Shown piece after piece: positions 16,606 through 23,888 of a DNA stretch of 26,682 bases; position 1 is the first letter of the stretch; each line of letters begins with the position of its first letter. Position numbers and translations under genes: made by a program. The DNA comes from Anaerolineales bacterium UBA3082 (GTDB lineage: Bacteria; Chloroflexota; Anaerolineae; UBA7937). The notes under the pieces were generated by a model. The model was not told the origin of the DNA, did no database searches, and saw only the letters and a list, made by a program, of their open reading frames with translations. The stretch is from contig DFBK01000096.1 in assembly GCA_002366595.1 (NCBI GenBank), forward strand, positions 8,863-35,544, read 5' to 3'.

Positions 16606-17324
16606 AGCGCTCTCTTTTCAGGGCGTCGGTTTGGGCGACTAGGCGAGTATAGCATGTCTCCCGGGTCGCTCCATGGGCAAGTACAGTGCACACGGGTTTG
16701 CCCTTGGTTAGTATCTCCCCGGGGAAAGGGACATCCTTGATCCCCCATTGGAGCCAGGGGTGCGTATCGGGCGCCAAGCAGTCCCTCTCAGCGTAGAGGA
16801 TGCCCTTCCCGTGGAACGAACCACTCCCCAGCCTGGCCATGAGGTCGAAATCCGGCAGATTCCCTTCAGTGACGGTCTGGACGTGCAGGTCAAAGATGCT
16901 CAAGCCACAGGCCTGCTCGATGAGTTCCATGGAGGCGCAGTAGCGCGGGTTAATCTCCAGAGGGTACACTTGACTCTCCCTCAAGACGAAGGCCATACCG
17001 TTAACATCCACCAGCCCGAACTCCCGAGTGATCTTCTAGATGATATAAAAGACCTGCTTCAAGACCGCTGCCTGCTTCGAGGAACTCATGGCGATTGGCA
17101 GGAGGTTGCCACAGTAACGGACCCTCTACGCCAAACTCCTCCTACCCGATGAGTTGCTCTATCAGACCCAGCGCCACGCACTCCGGCCCATGGGCGACAA
17201 AGGAGACCGAATAGGGCAGCCCCTCTACATACTCTTGGAGGAGAAAGCCCTCCTCTGGGGAGTCCCCATCTAAAGAGAAGGCGATACCTCGCCCGCCTCC
17301 ATGCTCAAGGTTTCTGGAGATCAA
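16598..17324 (-). pseudogene. COG2232-type ATP-grasp ligase, decayed (counterpart of 23889-25034)
   Basis: Roughly the C-terminal 60 percent of the ATP-grasp ligase remains. It begins at the DUF1464 stop with HGGGRGIAFSLD, LLQEYVEGLPYSVSFVAHG and LIEQLIG followed by in-frame TAG. It continues with EEFGVEG, shifts frame near 17115 (RYCGNLLPIA), has a second TAG before KITREFG (about 17035), and then runs open through VDVNGMAFVLRE, YPLEINPRYCASMELIE and DVPFPGE to the stop at 16598. Each segment aligns in order with the intact protein at 23889 (TEQLIGRKELG, TWCGNILPLA, FKLTRRFG, VEVNPRYTGSMELM). About 140 N-terminal residues are missing, cut at the DUF1464 boundary. With two stops, a shift and no N-terminus it cannot be functional. 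Confidence 0.85.
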
Positions 17325-18412
17325 CCTAGATACTTTTGCTTGAGAGCTTCGCCACCTCGAATATGGAGGTGGTCCAAAACGGTTCCCTGAGCCCCTCGGA
17401 TCTCCATGACCTCTGCCAGCTTATCGTATCGCCCCCCCGCCAGGCCGTCGGCGATGAGGGCGGCACCCTGAGCCGCCTCCTTAGCCACCTGAGCGAAGCC
17501 ACCCACCCGGCGCACCGGGGCCAATTTGGAAAGCCGGTCGATCAGTCCTTGACGTATCTTCTCGGTGCGGCAGAGCCGACCGGAGAGCAGGATCTCCCGC
17601 GGTGCCGGCACCACCGTCATCTCGGCGGCTACGCCCTTGACCACGCCCTCGACGAGGGCTTCCCAGGCCATACGGCCGCACTCATCGGTCTCGGCCTGCT
17701 CAGCGAAGGCCTCCGGCGATAGCTCTGGCCGGCCAGCCATGTAGGCCACCCCACCGGAGAAGAGAAGCTCCTTGTGGAACCCCCCCAGGAGATAGGCCAG
17801 TTCCCCATCCATAGCCCCGAGGGAGTAGTAGCCAGGGCCACCAACGGTTCCGCCCAGCCCGTCCACCACCTTGCCGCCCTCCACGGCCATGACCGCCGTG
17901 TAGGCTCCCCCTACCTCAGCAAGGATGAAGGAGGTCTCTTCGTAGCGGATACCGTAATGACGGGCCTGGTCGTAGATACCCAGGGCCGTGCAGCAGAGCT
18001 TGTCGGCCGTGCCCATGTCGATCTTGTTGGCCTTGCGGTGCTCCGGCACTGTGAGTAGGTGGATAACCCCTGGAATGAAGAGCATGGGCAGCCCGCTCTT
18101 CTTCATAAGAGGGATCATCTTGCCCATCCCCCCTAAGACCGGTATTCGTTCCCGTTCCCTCTCATCCACTAAGGTGAATAAGAAGCGCTCCTGGGCGCCG
18201 AACTCCTCGATCCTCACCAAGGGGAGGCCGTAGCCCGAGGGGCCAGCGATAAGGTCCATAGGCCTGGCCGATTGGAGGAGGTCGATCAAGGCCTGGGGAT
18301 TGGCGGCGAACTCCACCGAGGGCACGGTGGTGTCCAGGAAAACCTGCCCGTCTTCCAGTCCACACACGTCGAAACTCACCGTTCCCGGGTCAATGCCAAT
18401 GGCCCTAACCAT
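17321..18412 (-). CDS. DUF1464 family protein (ASKHA-type kinase fold, function unknown)
   Basis: A 363-residue protein of the DUF1464 family. It opens with VRAIGIDPGTVSFDVCGLEDG, a phosphate-binding loop like that of the acetate/butyrate kinase and hydantoinase-like ASKHA superfamily. It has DLIAGPSGYGLPL, VPEHRKANKIDMGTADKLC, ILAEVGGAYTAVMAVEGGKVVDG, a glycine-rich GGTVGGPGYYSLGAMDGE, ILLSGRLCR, and a C-terminal KEAAQGAALIADGLAGG. ATG at 18412 is chosen because AAGGAG lies about nine bases upstream and the family N-terminus starts there. It sits between mtdB and the dead ATP-grasp gene. An unrelated ASKHA protein makes the last step of methanofuran in archaea (MfnF), so a role in cofactor synthesis is plausible, but that is inference. 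Confidence 0.88.
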   Translation of the reverse strand: MVRAIGIDPGTVSFDVCGLEDGQVFLDTTVPSVEFAANPQALIDLLQSARPMDLIAGPSGYGLPLVRIEEFGAQERFLFTLVDERERERIPVLGGMGKMIPLMKKSGLPMLFIPGVIHLLTVPEHRKANKIDMGTADKLCCTALGIYDQARHYGIRYEETSFILAEVGGAYTAVMAVEGGKVVDGLGGTVGGPGYYSLGAMDGELAYLLGGFHKELLFSGGVAYMAGRPELSPEAFAEQAETDECGRMAWEALVEGVVKGVAAEMTVVPAPREILLSGRLCRTEKIRQGLIDRLSKLAPVRRVGGFAQVAKEAAQGAALIADGLAGGRYDKLAEVMEIRGAQGTVLDHLHIRGGEALKQKYLG

Positions 18413-18604
18413 TGGTGCCACTCCTTTTTTCCTCGCTCTCCAGGGACTCACCCAGATTAGACTCCAAGTCGCCCCCAAAATCAAGAACCGCTTAAGACAC
18501 CCCTTCCTAGAACAGGAAAAACCTGTCGCTTAATGCTATGGGATCCCCCTGGAGCCCAAAAGAGAACTACTAAGCGATACCTTCTCACCGATTTGAAGAG
18601 GTCT

Positions 18605-19459
18605 TCAGATCGCTTTCGCGATCTCGTAGGTCTCTTCTATGTCTAGAACTAGGTTGTTGGCCTCAAAGGCCCTAACCAGGCAAGCCTTGTGGATCTTCAT
18701 CTTTAGGCCGCCGATGCCTAGCGCCCCGAAGGTCAGTTTACCCTCCCGTTCCTTACCATCATCGTTCGCTTTGATGCCCTCGATGCCCAAGGGTGGCACG
18801 GCGTTGACATCAGCCAGCGCCTCGACGGTCGGGTTTTTGGCCCATAGGTCCTTCTTCAGCAGAGCAACACCTGCCGCGCCAGTGGTCAGGACGACTTGAG
18901 CCCCCTCCAGGGCCCTCTCAGCAGCTTGGTCATCCCGCACCTCCAAGGCTGTCACCTCTAGTCCGAAGCGTTCTTTGATCCCCTTTCCTACCTTCTGGGC
19001 CCGTTCCCTTGAACGGGAGGTGATGGCTACCCGGCAGCCCTCCCGGGCTAGCAGCGCAGCGGCTCGCACCCCCACAGGGCCAGTGCCAGCGAAGATGACA
19101 GCCTGCTTGCCTTGGACTGTCACGGTCCGGGTGATCTTGAGGACGGCTGCTGCGGCCGTGGTGTTGGAACCGTTAGGGTCTGCCATCACCGAAACTCGCA
19201 CCGGACCAAAGAAGGTCTCCAAGACGGCTTTCAGCATGGCTTCCCCCTTGGGCACAGAGGAGCCACCAACGAAAATGGCCGTATTTTTCAGCTCATCTCC
19301 ACCGCGGGTGAACATGGCGCCATAGACTAAGTTGCGTACGTCCTCTAGGGTGACCCCACCGTAACTGAGCACCTGGTCAACCCCCGCGTCGTACGCGGTG
19401 ATGGCGTCGAAGACGCTGGCGAATTTGTCGCTGTCCAATTGGAGTAGCAGTTTCTTCAT
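18605..19459 (-). CDS. mtdB: NAD(P)-dependent methylene-H4MPT dehydrogenase
   Basis: A 284-residue MtdB that oxidises methylene-H4MPT to methenyl-H4MPT with NAD(P). It begins with KKLLLQLDSDKFASVFDAITAY, as Methylorubrum MtdB does, and has TRGGDELKNTAIFVGG, MADPNGSNTTAAAAV (catalytic-domain signature), AVIFAGTGPVGVRAAALLAREG (Rossmann loop), ADVNAVPPLGIEGI and FGALGIGGLKMKIHKACL. I prefer ATG at 19459, which matches the family N-terminus. An in-frame ATG at 19543 with GAGGG nearby would add 28 residues and cannot be excluded. It heads the core operon. A divergent copy, riddled with stops, lies at about 23281-23877. Confidence 0.95.
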   Translation of the reverse strand: MKKLLLQLDSDKFASVFDAITAYDAGVDQVLSYGGVTLEDVRNLVYGAMFTRGGDELKNTAIFVGGSSVPKGEAMLKAVLETFFGPVRVSVMADPNGSNTTAAAAVLKITRTVTVQGKQAVIFAGTGPVGVRAAALLAREGCRVAITSRSRERAQKVGKGIKERFGLEVTALEVRDDQAAERALEGAQVVLTTGAAGVALLKKDLWAKNPTVEALADVNAVPPLGIEGIKANDDGKEREGKLTFGALGIGGLKMKIHKACLVRAFEANNLVLDIEETYEIAKAI

Positions 19460-19683
19460 CGCTTGTCCCTTTTCTCCCTTATAAGGATGGGGCATAAGAT
19501 CCTCTGGTTCTACGAACAAGGCCGTGAACCCAACCTTGTCCATCTTTTCCCTCTTAGATCAACCGTAGCTCTGTAGCATCGCCCATCCAGTGTCGATGAC
19601 TTCTGCCCTCTTCCCTTGCCGACGTAGCTCGACTTCGTCCTTCCAGATTGGCAACACCCCCCTCAGGACTAGTTTCGGCCAAG

Positions 19684-19717
19684 ATTATAAGGGAGCTATT
19701 ACCTACCACTCTGTCAA
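19684..19717 (-). promoter_or_regulatory. Possible mtdB operon promoter with over-long spacer
   Basis: On the minus strand a perfect TATAAT (19684-19689) lies downstream of a perfect TTGACA (19712-19717), but the spacer is 22 bp rather than 16-18. This is either a promoter that needs an activator able to realign the two boxes (as MerR-type regulators do at 19-20 bp) or a chance pairing. It is the only promoter-like element ahead of the core operon. Confidence 0.3.
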
Positions 19718-19755
19718 CAGCCCCCTGATGGAAAATATCTATGTATAACCGCTGG

Positions 19756-19786
19756 AAACTGGGCCGACATAGTGTCGGCCCAGTTT
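19756..19786. terminator. Bidirectional intrinsic terminator, 14-bp perfect stem
   Basis: AAACTGGGCCGACA, loop TAG, then TGTCGGCCCAGTTT form a perfect 14-bp stem with a 3-nt loop. It is followed by a further T on the plus strand and reads out into TTTCC on the minus strand. It lies 101 bp downstream of the DUF2193 stop and upstream of mtdB, so it most likely ends the DUF2193 transcript and separates it from the core operon. Confidence 0.8.
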
Positions 19787-19886
19787 TGCTTGACATTGCC
19801 CAAAAATTTCGATGGTGCAGGGGCAAGATGTCAAGAACTCTCGCCCCTGCCTAACGAAGCGCATCATTCACCAGGGCCTGGATAGG

Positions 19887-21428
19887 TTAGACCGCCTTAT
19901 CCCACTGGCAGTAGCCCTTCTTGCCCACTCCGATGCCCTTCACGAAGGGGACGTTCCTCTTGATCAGGGCGGTGACGGCGCAGTGCTTGCAACCCCTAAC
20001 CGGCGAGCCCGGCACGTCTGGCGCCAGCGCGATGCAGTTTGTCATCAACGTGGCCGTGACGACCTCGGGGGTCAGGAAGCAGGGGAAATCAGCCATGCTC
20101 ATCAGGGCCGCGAAGCGCTGGGTGATACCGCAGGCCGGGTAGGTGTAGCGCTGCGGGTTCGTGATGACCTCATTGTTGTCAATGGGGCTGAGGTCTACCT
20201 TGATGCCCTTGATCTTCCCCCCGCCGCCGATGGGCTTGATGTCCAGGATCTTCTCCCCTCTGCTCACGATGTCGAGGAAGTCAACATTGTGCAGTTCATC
20301 CGCCTCGCCGCGCCCGGGGTTCATGGCCGCGTAGTTGTAGAAGCGCTTGTTCAAGAGGTCCACGACCATGGGCACGGTGAAGGAATCCAGCCACAGGATA
20401 TAGGCCGTCGCGCAGGCCGGCGCTCCAGTGGCCACCGCTAACACGTCATAGGGGCTCTTGTAAGCGTCCTGCTTCAGGCCCTGCTTCAGCGTGTTCTCAA
20501 GAGACGCAGTCACCGCCTCGTAGATGGCGAAGACCATGTCGTCCTTGAACATGTTGAAAGCGGACTGGGCGATGTGGTGGCCGACGTCACCCACGCAGTA
20601 GGCCGGCACAGTCACGATGTTGGCCTCGTGCACCCCCGCCTTCAGCGCAGCCAGCACGAAGGGCTTCATCTTCGCCTTGTACTGAGCCATGTACTTGGCT
20701 GTGTCGAAGGAGCTGTGGGGGCCATGCCCGCCCAGGTTGTGGGTGGCCATCAGCTTATTCTGCGCAGCCACCGGCTCGCGGTAGATAAACTGCAACATAT
20801 CCACCTCGGCCTGCTCCGCCTCGGCGAGGGTCTTGCCCCCCTCAACCGCCGCCCGGAAGGCGCCCCCGATGCCATAGGAGGTGTTCATGCCCCAGGACTT
20901 GGAGGACAGGATGGTCTTCTTATGATCGTCGGGGATGTCCAACCCGGTCAGGATGCGGTTGACTAGGTTAGACGTCGAGCCGACGGACATGGCGAAGTCC
21001 ACAACGCAGGTCATGCCATACATCCCGCCGTAGCGCCGTGCCGCCTCACGGCCGATGAGGGCCTTATTCGCGCCGATGGCGTCAATGAACTTCCACATGG
21101 ACTTCTTGAACGCTGGGTCCTCATCGTAGAGGATCTCCAGGATGGGCGGCGTCTGATAGTGCTCCACGAAGGGGTCATCCTCGGGGCGGATGGTCTTGGT
21201 GAGCCCAACCAGGATATTGTAGTGGGCGTTCACCGACTGCACATGGAGATCGAAGACCTCTTTCGACTGGCCTGCGCCCGGCTTCATCTTATTGGCGGCA
21301 TCTACGTAGGGCTTGCAGTCGGTGAGCAGGAACTTGCCCCCGCGCTTCTCCTTGATCACGCCGAGGACCGACTTAGCCGCACCAACGGCTTCGTTGATCA
21401 TCTTCTCATAGATCGCTTTATCTGCCAT
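19887..21428 (-). CDS. DUF2193 family protein, function unknown
   Basis: A 513-residue protein matching DUF2193, a family I know mainly from methanogens and which has no assigned reaction. Recognisable blocks are VHSVNAHYNIL-like LHVQSVNAHYNIL, RPEDDPFVEHYQTPPILEIL, GREAARRYGGMYGMTCVVDFA, SSKSWGMNTSYGIGG, NIVTVPAYCVGDVGHHIAQS, NPQRYTYPACGITQRFAALM and the C-terminal RGCKHCA and YCQW. Cys480, Cys483 and Cys507 form a CxxC plus C set that could bind a metal or cluster. No signal peptide or membrane segment is seen. ATG at 21428 is chosen for AAAGGAGAGG just upstream; the in-frame ATGs at 21494 and 21488 lack a ribosome site. It is a single-gene unit with a consensus promoter and its own terminator, and its codons look more G+C-rich than those of its neighbours, which suggests high expression. 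Confidence 0.9.
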   Translation of the reverse strand: MADKAIYEKMINEAVGAAKSVLGVIKEKRGGKFLLTDCKPYVDAANKMKPGAGQSKEVFDLHVQSVNAHYNILVGLTKTIRPEDDPFVEHYQTPPILEILYDEDPAFKKSMWKFIDAIGANKALIGREAARRYGGMYGMTCVVDFAMSVGSTSNLVNRILTGLDIPDDHKKTILSSKSWGMNTSYGIGGAFRAAVEGGKTLAEAEQAEVDMLQFIYREPVAAQNKLMATHNLGGHGPHSSFDTAKYMAQYKAKMKPFVLAALKAGVHEANIVTVPAYCVGDVGHHIAQSAFNMFKDDMVFAIYEAVTASLENTLKQGLKQDAYKSPYDVLAVATGAPACATAYILWLDSFTVPMVVDLLNKRFYNYAAMNPGRGEADELHNVDFLDIVSRGEKILDIKPIGGGGKIKGIKVDLSPIDNNEVITNPQRYTYPACGITQRFAALMSMADFPCFLTPEVVTATLMTNCIALAPDVPGSPVRGCKHCAVTALIKRNVPFVKGIGVGKKGYCQWDKAV

Positions 21429-21706
21429 TCTTAGTTCCTCTCCTTTGACTACTCTGTTAATCGGCTCCGAATCTCTTGAAGCGAACATTGCCACGCTTGG
21501 TAAGGGGATGCCTTCCCCCCTACCGGTCAGGTTTCATACCATCACCTCCTTCCACGAAAACGCAAAAAGGCCCACTCCTTCCTCTAGCCAAGAATTAGAA
21601 AGAGCGAGCCATTTCCCTCCTCTTCGCGTCTCCAATCAACAAAACCACTCTCTCGCAGACGAAAAGCCACGCAAAGACCTTATTTGGCGGTTTCCCCTTC
21701 CCTCTT
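21429..21706 (-). promoter_or_regulatory. Long 5' leader of DUF2193 with two 5-codon mini-ORFs and a hairpin
   Basis: From the predicted transcription start near 21706 to the DUF2193 ATG is about 278 nt. On the minus strand it carries ATG GCT CGC TCT TTC TAA (21595-21612, MARSF) just after AGGAGG. It also carries ATG AAA CCT GAC CGG TAG (21520-21537, MKPDR) preceded at good spacing by AAGGAGGTGA (21542-21551), a ten-base match to the 16S rRNA 3' end. A GC-rich hairpin (21499-21524; GGTAGGGG against CCCCTTACC with one bulge) begins at the end of the second mini-ORF. The layout resembles a translated attenuator or a ribosome-loading leader. No known riboswitch is recognised. Confidence 0.5.
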
Positions 21707-21712
21707 TATATT

Positions 21713-21741
21713 ATTATATCACATAAAACTCCGAATGTCAA
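21713..21741 (-). promoter_or_regulatory. Consensus sigma70-type promoter for DUF2193
   Basis: On the minus strand TTGACA (21736-21741), exactly 17 bp, then TATAAT (21713-21718): both boxes and the spacer are consensus. The start site would be near 21706. This predicts strong constitutive transcription unless the leader or a repressor limits it. Confidence 0.85.
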
Positions 21742-21786
21742 CCCCACGGTATCTCTCATTAGCCTGTTGCGTAATACTATGTCAAG

Positions 21787-21817
21787 TTGACAAGGTTGAT
21801 ACCCTATGATAGGGTAT
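21787..21817 (+). promoter_or_regulatory. Promoter and palindromic operator of the methyltransferase gene
   Basis: TTGACA (21787-21792), a 17-bp spacer, then TAGGGT (21810-21815), with GGAGG at 21822-21826 and ATG at 21831, so the leader is very short. A perfect inverted repeat, ATACCCTA-TGA-TAGGGTAT (21799-21817), covers the spacer and the -10 box. A second, TGTCAA-G-TTGACA (21780-21792), covers the -35 box. Such symmetry over a restriction-modification promoter suggests a controller protein or autoregulation. It diverges from the DUF2193 promoter 46 bp away. Confidence 0.65.
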
Positions 21818-21830
21818 TTGCGGAGGGGCC

Positions 21831-23270
21831 ATGAAGATAGAAAAAAATACCTTGTTCTACGGTGACAACTTACCAATCCTTCGCAACTATGTTGAGGATG
21901 AATCGATTGATCTCATTTACCTTGATCCACCGTTTAACAGTCAACGTAGCTATAACATCATCTTCAAAGAACGCACTGGTAATGAATCCCCAGCGCAAAT
22001 CAAGGCCTTCGATGATTTCTGGCGGTGGGATCGGGCAACGGAAGAAACATATAGGGAGATAGCTGATTCTGCCCCTGCAAATGTGGTGCGCCTTATTAAG
22101 GCGTTTGTTGATTTCCTTGGTCGTAATGATGTTACAGCCTATGTGGTCATGATGACCATCCGACTCTTAGAGTTTCATCGGGTCCTGAAGAAGACGGGAA
22201 GTATCTATCTGCATTGTGACCCGACCGCCAGTCATTACCTCAAGATCGTGATGGATCAGATTTTTGATGCTCGCCACTTTCGGAGAGAAGTAATATGGAG
22301 AACTGGTGGGGTCTCAGGCTTCAAGTCACGGGCGAAGAACTGGGTTAGAAATCATGATGTACTGTTGTACTTCACGAAATCCGACTACTTCACCTTCAAC
22401 AAGCTGTATATGCCGCACCCAAAAGATTATGAGCGGCGCGGGGGAGGAGAGCAGCCCAAAGGGGTAGCCATAGATGACGTTTGGGCGGATATTTATTCAC
22501 CGTACATCATGAGTTTCTCGAAGGAAAAACTAGGCTATCAAACCCAAAAACCGCTGGATTTGTTGCGGCGAATCATTAAGGCCAGTTCCAACGAAGGCGA
22601 TTGGGTACTTGATCCTTTCTGCGGCTGCGGCACCACCATTATTGCAGCACACGAGCTGGGCCGACATTGGATAGGTATAGACATCACTCATTTGGCTGTT
22701 TCATTAATGAAATACCGTCTCAATGATATGTTCGGGGATATTGATTACGATGTAATCGGGGAGCCCGTTGATCTCCCTAGTGCGAGGGCTCTTGCAGAAG
22801 AGGACCCTTGGCAATTTCAATGGTGGGCTCTTAGTCTGGTCAAAGGACGGCCGGTTGGGAGCACAAGGAAAAAGGGTGCTGATAAGGGCGTAGATGGCGT
22901 CATCTATTTTATAGACGAGGAAAACGGTAAGCCCAAAGAAGTCGTAATCCAAGTGAAAAGTGGTCACGTCGGCGTTCAGCAACTTCGCGAACTGTGCACA
23001 ACTGTCAACGATAGAAACGCTGCATTGGGCGTTTTCATAACGTTAGAAGACCCGACCGGCCCGATGAGGCGACAAGCTCTTGCACAGGGCTATTATGAAC
23101 GCCCTGGTTTCCAGAAAAAATACCCGAAGATTCAAATTCTTACGATACAAGAGCTATTAGCGGGTCGCCAGGTGGAAATGCCTTTTCCAGAAAGCAAGAA
23201 GCATGTCAGCTTCGAGAAGGCCAAACCACAAAAGAAAAAGCCAGAGGATTTCACTGAGAAATTGCTCTAG
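21831..23270 (+). CDS. DNA methyltransferase fused to an Mrr-like PD-(D/E)xK endonuclease domain
   Basis: A 479-residue protein. Residues 7-300 form a beta-class amino-methyltransferase, with the catalytic motif first (DPPF, 32-35) and the AdoMet-binding motif later (DPFCGCGT, 261-268), preceded by QTQKPLDLLRRII. Residues 345-450 look like a restriction-endonuclease-like domain: GADKGVDGVIYF with Asp355, then EVVIQVKSG with Gln374 and Lys376, the Mrr-type D...QxK pattern. One polypeptide could therefore modify and cut DNA, as in type IIG-like or Mrr-fusion systems; the recognition site is unknown. The gene is visibly more A+T-rich than its neighbours, has its own operator-bearing promoter, and ends where an mtdB pseudogene begins abruptly, so it probably arrived by transfer. 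Confidence 0.88.
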   Translation: MKIEKNTLFYGDNLPILRNYVEDESIDLIYLDPPFNSQRSYNIIFKERTGNESPAQIKAFDDFWRWDRATEETYREIADSAPANVVRLIKAFVDFLGRNDVTAYVVMMTIRLLEFHRVLKKTGSIYLHCDPTASHYLKIVMDQIFDARHFRREVIWRTGGVSGFKSRAKNWVRNHDVLLYFTKSDYFTFNKLYMPHPKDYERRGGGEQPKGVAIDDVWADIYSPYIMSFSKEKLGYQTQKPLDLLRRIIKASSNEGDWVLDPFCGCGTTIIAAHELGRHWIGIDITHLAVSLMKYRLNDMFGDIDYDVIGEPVDLPSARALAEEDPWQFQWWALSLVKGRPVGSTRKKGADKGVDGVIYFIDEENGKPKEVVIQVKSGHVGVQQLRELCTTVNDRNAALGVFITLEDPTGPMRRQALAQGYYERPGFQKKYPKIQILTIQELLAGRQVEMPFPESKKHVSFEKAKPQKKKPEDFTEKLL

Positions 23271-23280
23271 AAAAGGAAAG

Positions 23281-23877
23281 CGCCACCCGAAGGGGGCCCA
23301 CACGACCTCCTCAGCCTTTGCCGCAAAAGTAATGGAGGCCCTAAGCACGAAAGCTTGAGGGCAAAAAGGCGGTGGTGCTAGCGTGAATTTGGCCCGTAGA
23401 CAGAATAGCGGCTAGAATATTACCCCAGGGAAACCGTGGAGGTTATTATCGCATCACGATCTGCCAAAAGGGCCGATGAAATCGCTTAAAAGGTTTCTGA
23501 GAAAGTTCGCAGGGAAGGTAAAAGGAGCCAAAGTGGCCTCTCCAGAAGAAGCCGCCGCAGTTGCCGAAGACTGCGAAGTAATAATCTCAACAGGCCCTGC
23601 GGGGGTTGAGATCCCTCCTGGGGGGAATCCTTCCCAAATTGGAGAAGTGCATGGTCGCAGTAGACATGAACGCTTTCCCGCCGACGGGATAGGCGAGAAA
23701 AGTGGAAATATGACCAAAAAGGAGGTGGAGGGAATACTGACTATAGGGGTGCTCGCGATCGGTCATCTGAGGAACAAAATAGAGGCGAGGATGCTGAAAA
23801 CGGCGATGGAATCCGAGGGAGCGTTCCTCGATTACACAAACGCTTTCGAATTCGCCAGGGAGTTGATAGGACGCTGA
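23281..23877 (+). pseudogene. Second methylene-H4MPT dehydrogenase (mtdB-like), decayed
   Basis: Pieces of an MtdB-like protein can be followed through several frames. HPKGAHTTSSAFAAKVMEALSTK corresponds to the DPNGSNTTAAAA block. It continues with GKKAVVLA, a broken Rossmann loop with TAG codons near 23400, VEVIIASRSAKRADEIA followed by TAA, GAKVASPEEAAAVAEDCEVIISTGPAGVEI, VAVDMNAFPP, and the open tail GVLAIGHLRNKIEARMLK to 23877. About 120 N-terminal residues before the DPNG block are missing, cut at the end of the methyltransferase gene. The tail (AIGHLRNKIEARM against ALGIGGLKMKIHKAC in the intact MtdB) is clearly divergent, so this is not a recent copy of the 18605 gene. Confidence 0.8.
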
Positions 23878-23888
23878 CCTATAGCCAA

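Larger units (their letters stand above)
19460..19886. other. Non-coding gap between mtdB and DUF2193
   Basis: No convincing gene is seen on either strand. It holds the terminator hairpin listed separately and, read on the minus strand, a TTGACA (19712-19717) and a TATAAT (19684-19689) that are 22 bp apart, too far for a normal pair. If TATAAT alone directs transcription, mtdB has a leader of about 220 nt. Confidence 0.5.

Noticed and set aside
18413..18604. Possible regulatory RNA between mtdB and DUF1464.
   Set aside because: Only a five-pair ACAGG/CCTGT hairpin is visible; nothing else supports an element.
19554..19826. A 90-codon open frame on the minus strand between mtdB and DUF2193.
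   Set aside because: It runs through the terminator hairpin, has no ribosome site and resembles no family I know.
21429..21494. A 22-residue N-terminal extension of DUF2193 from an in-frame ATG at 21494.
   Set aside because: No ribosome site precedes it, it is not family-like, and a strong AAAGGAGAGG precedes the ATG at 21428.
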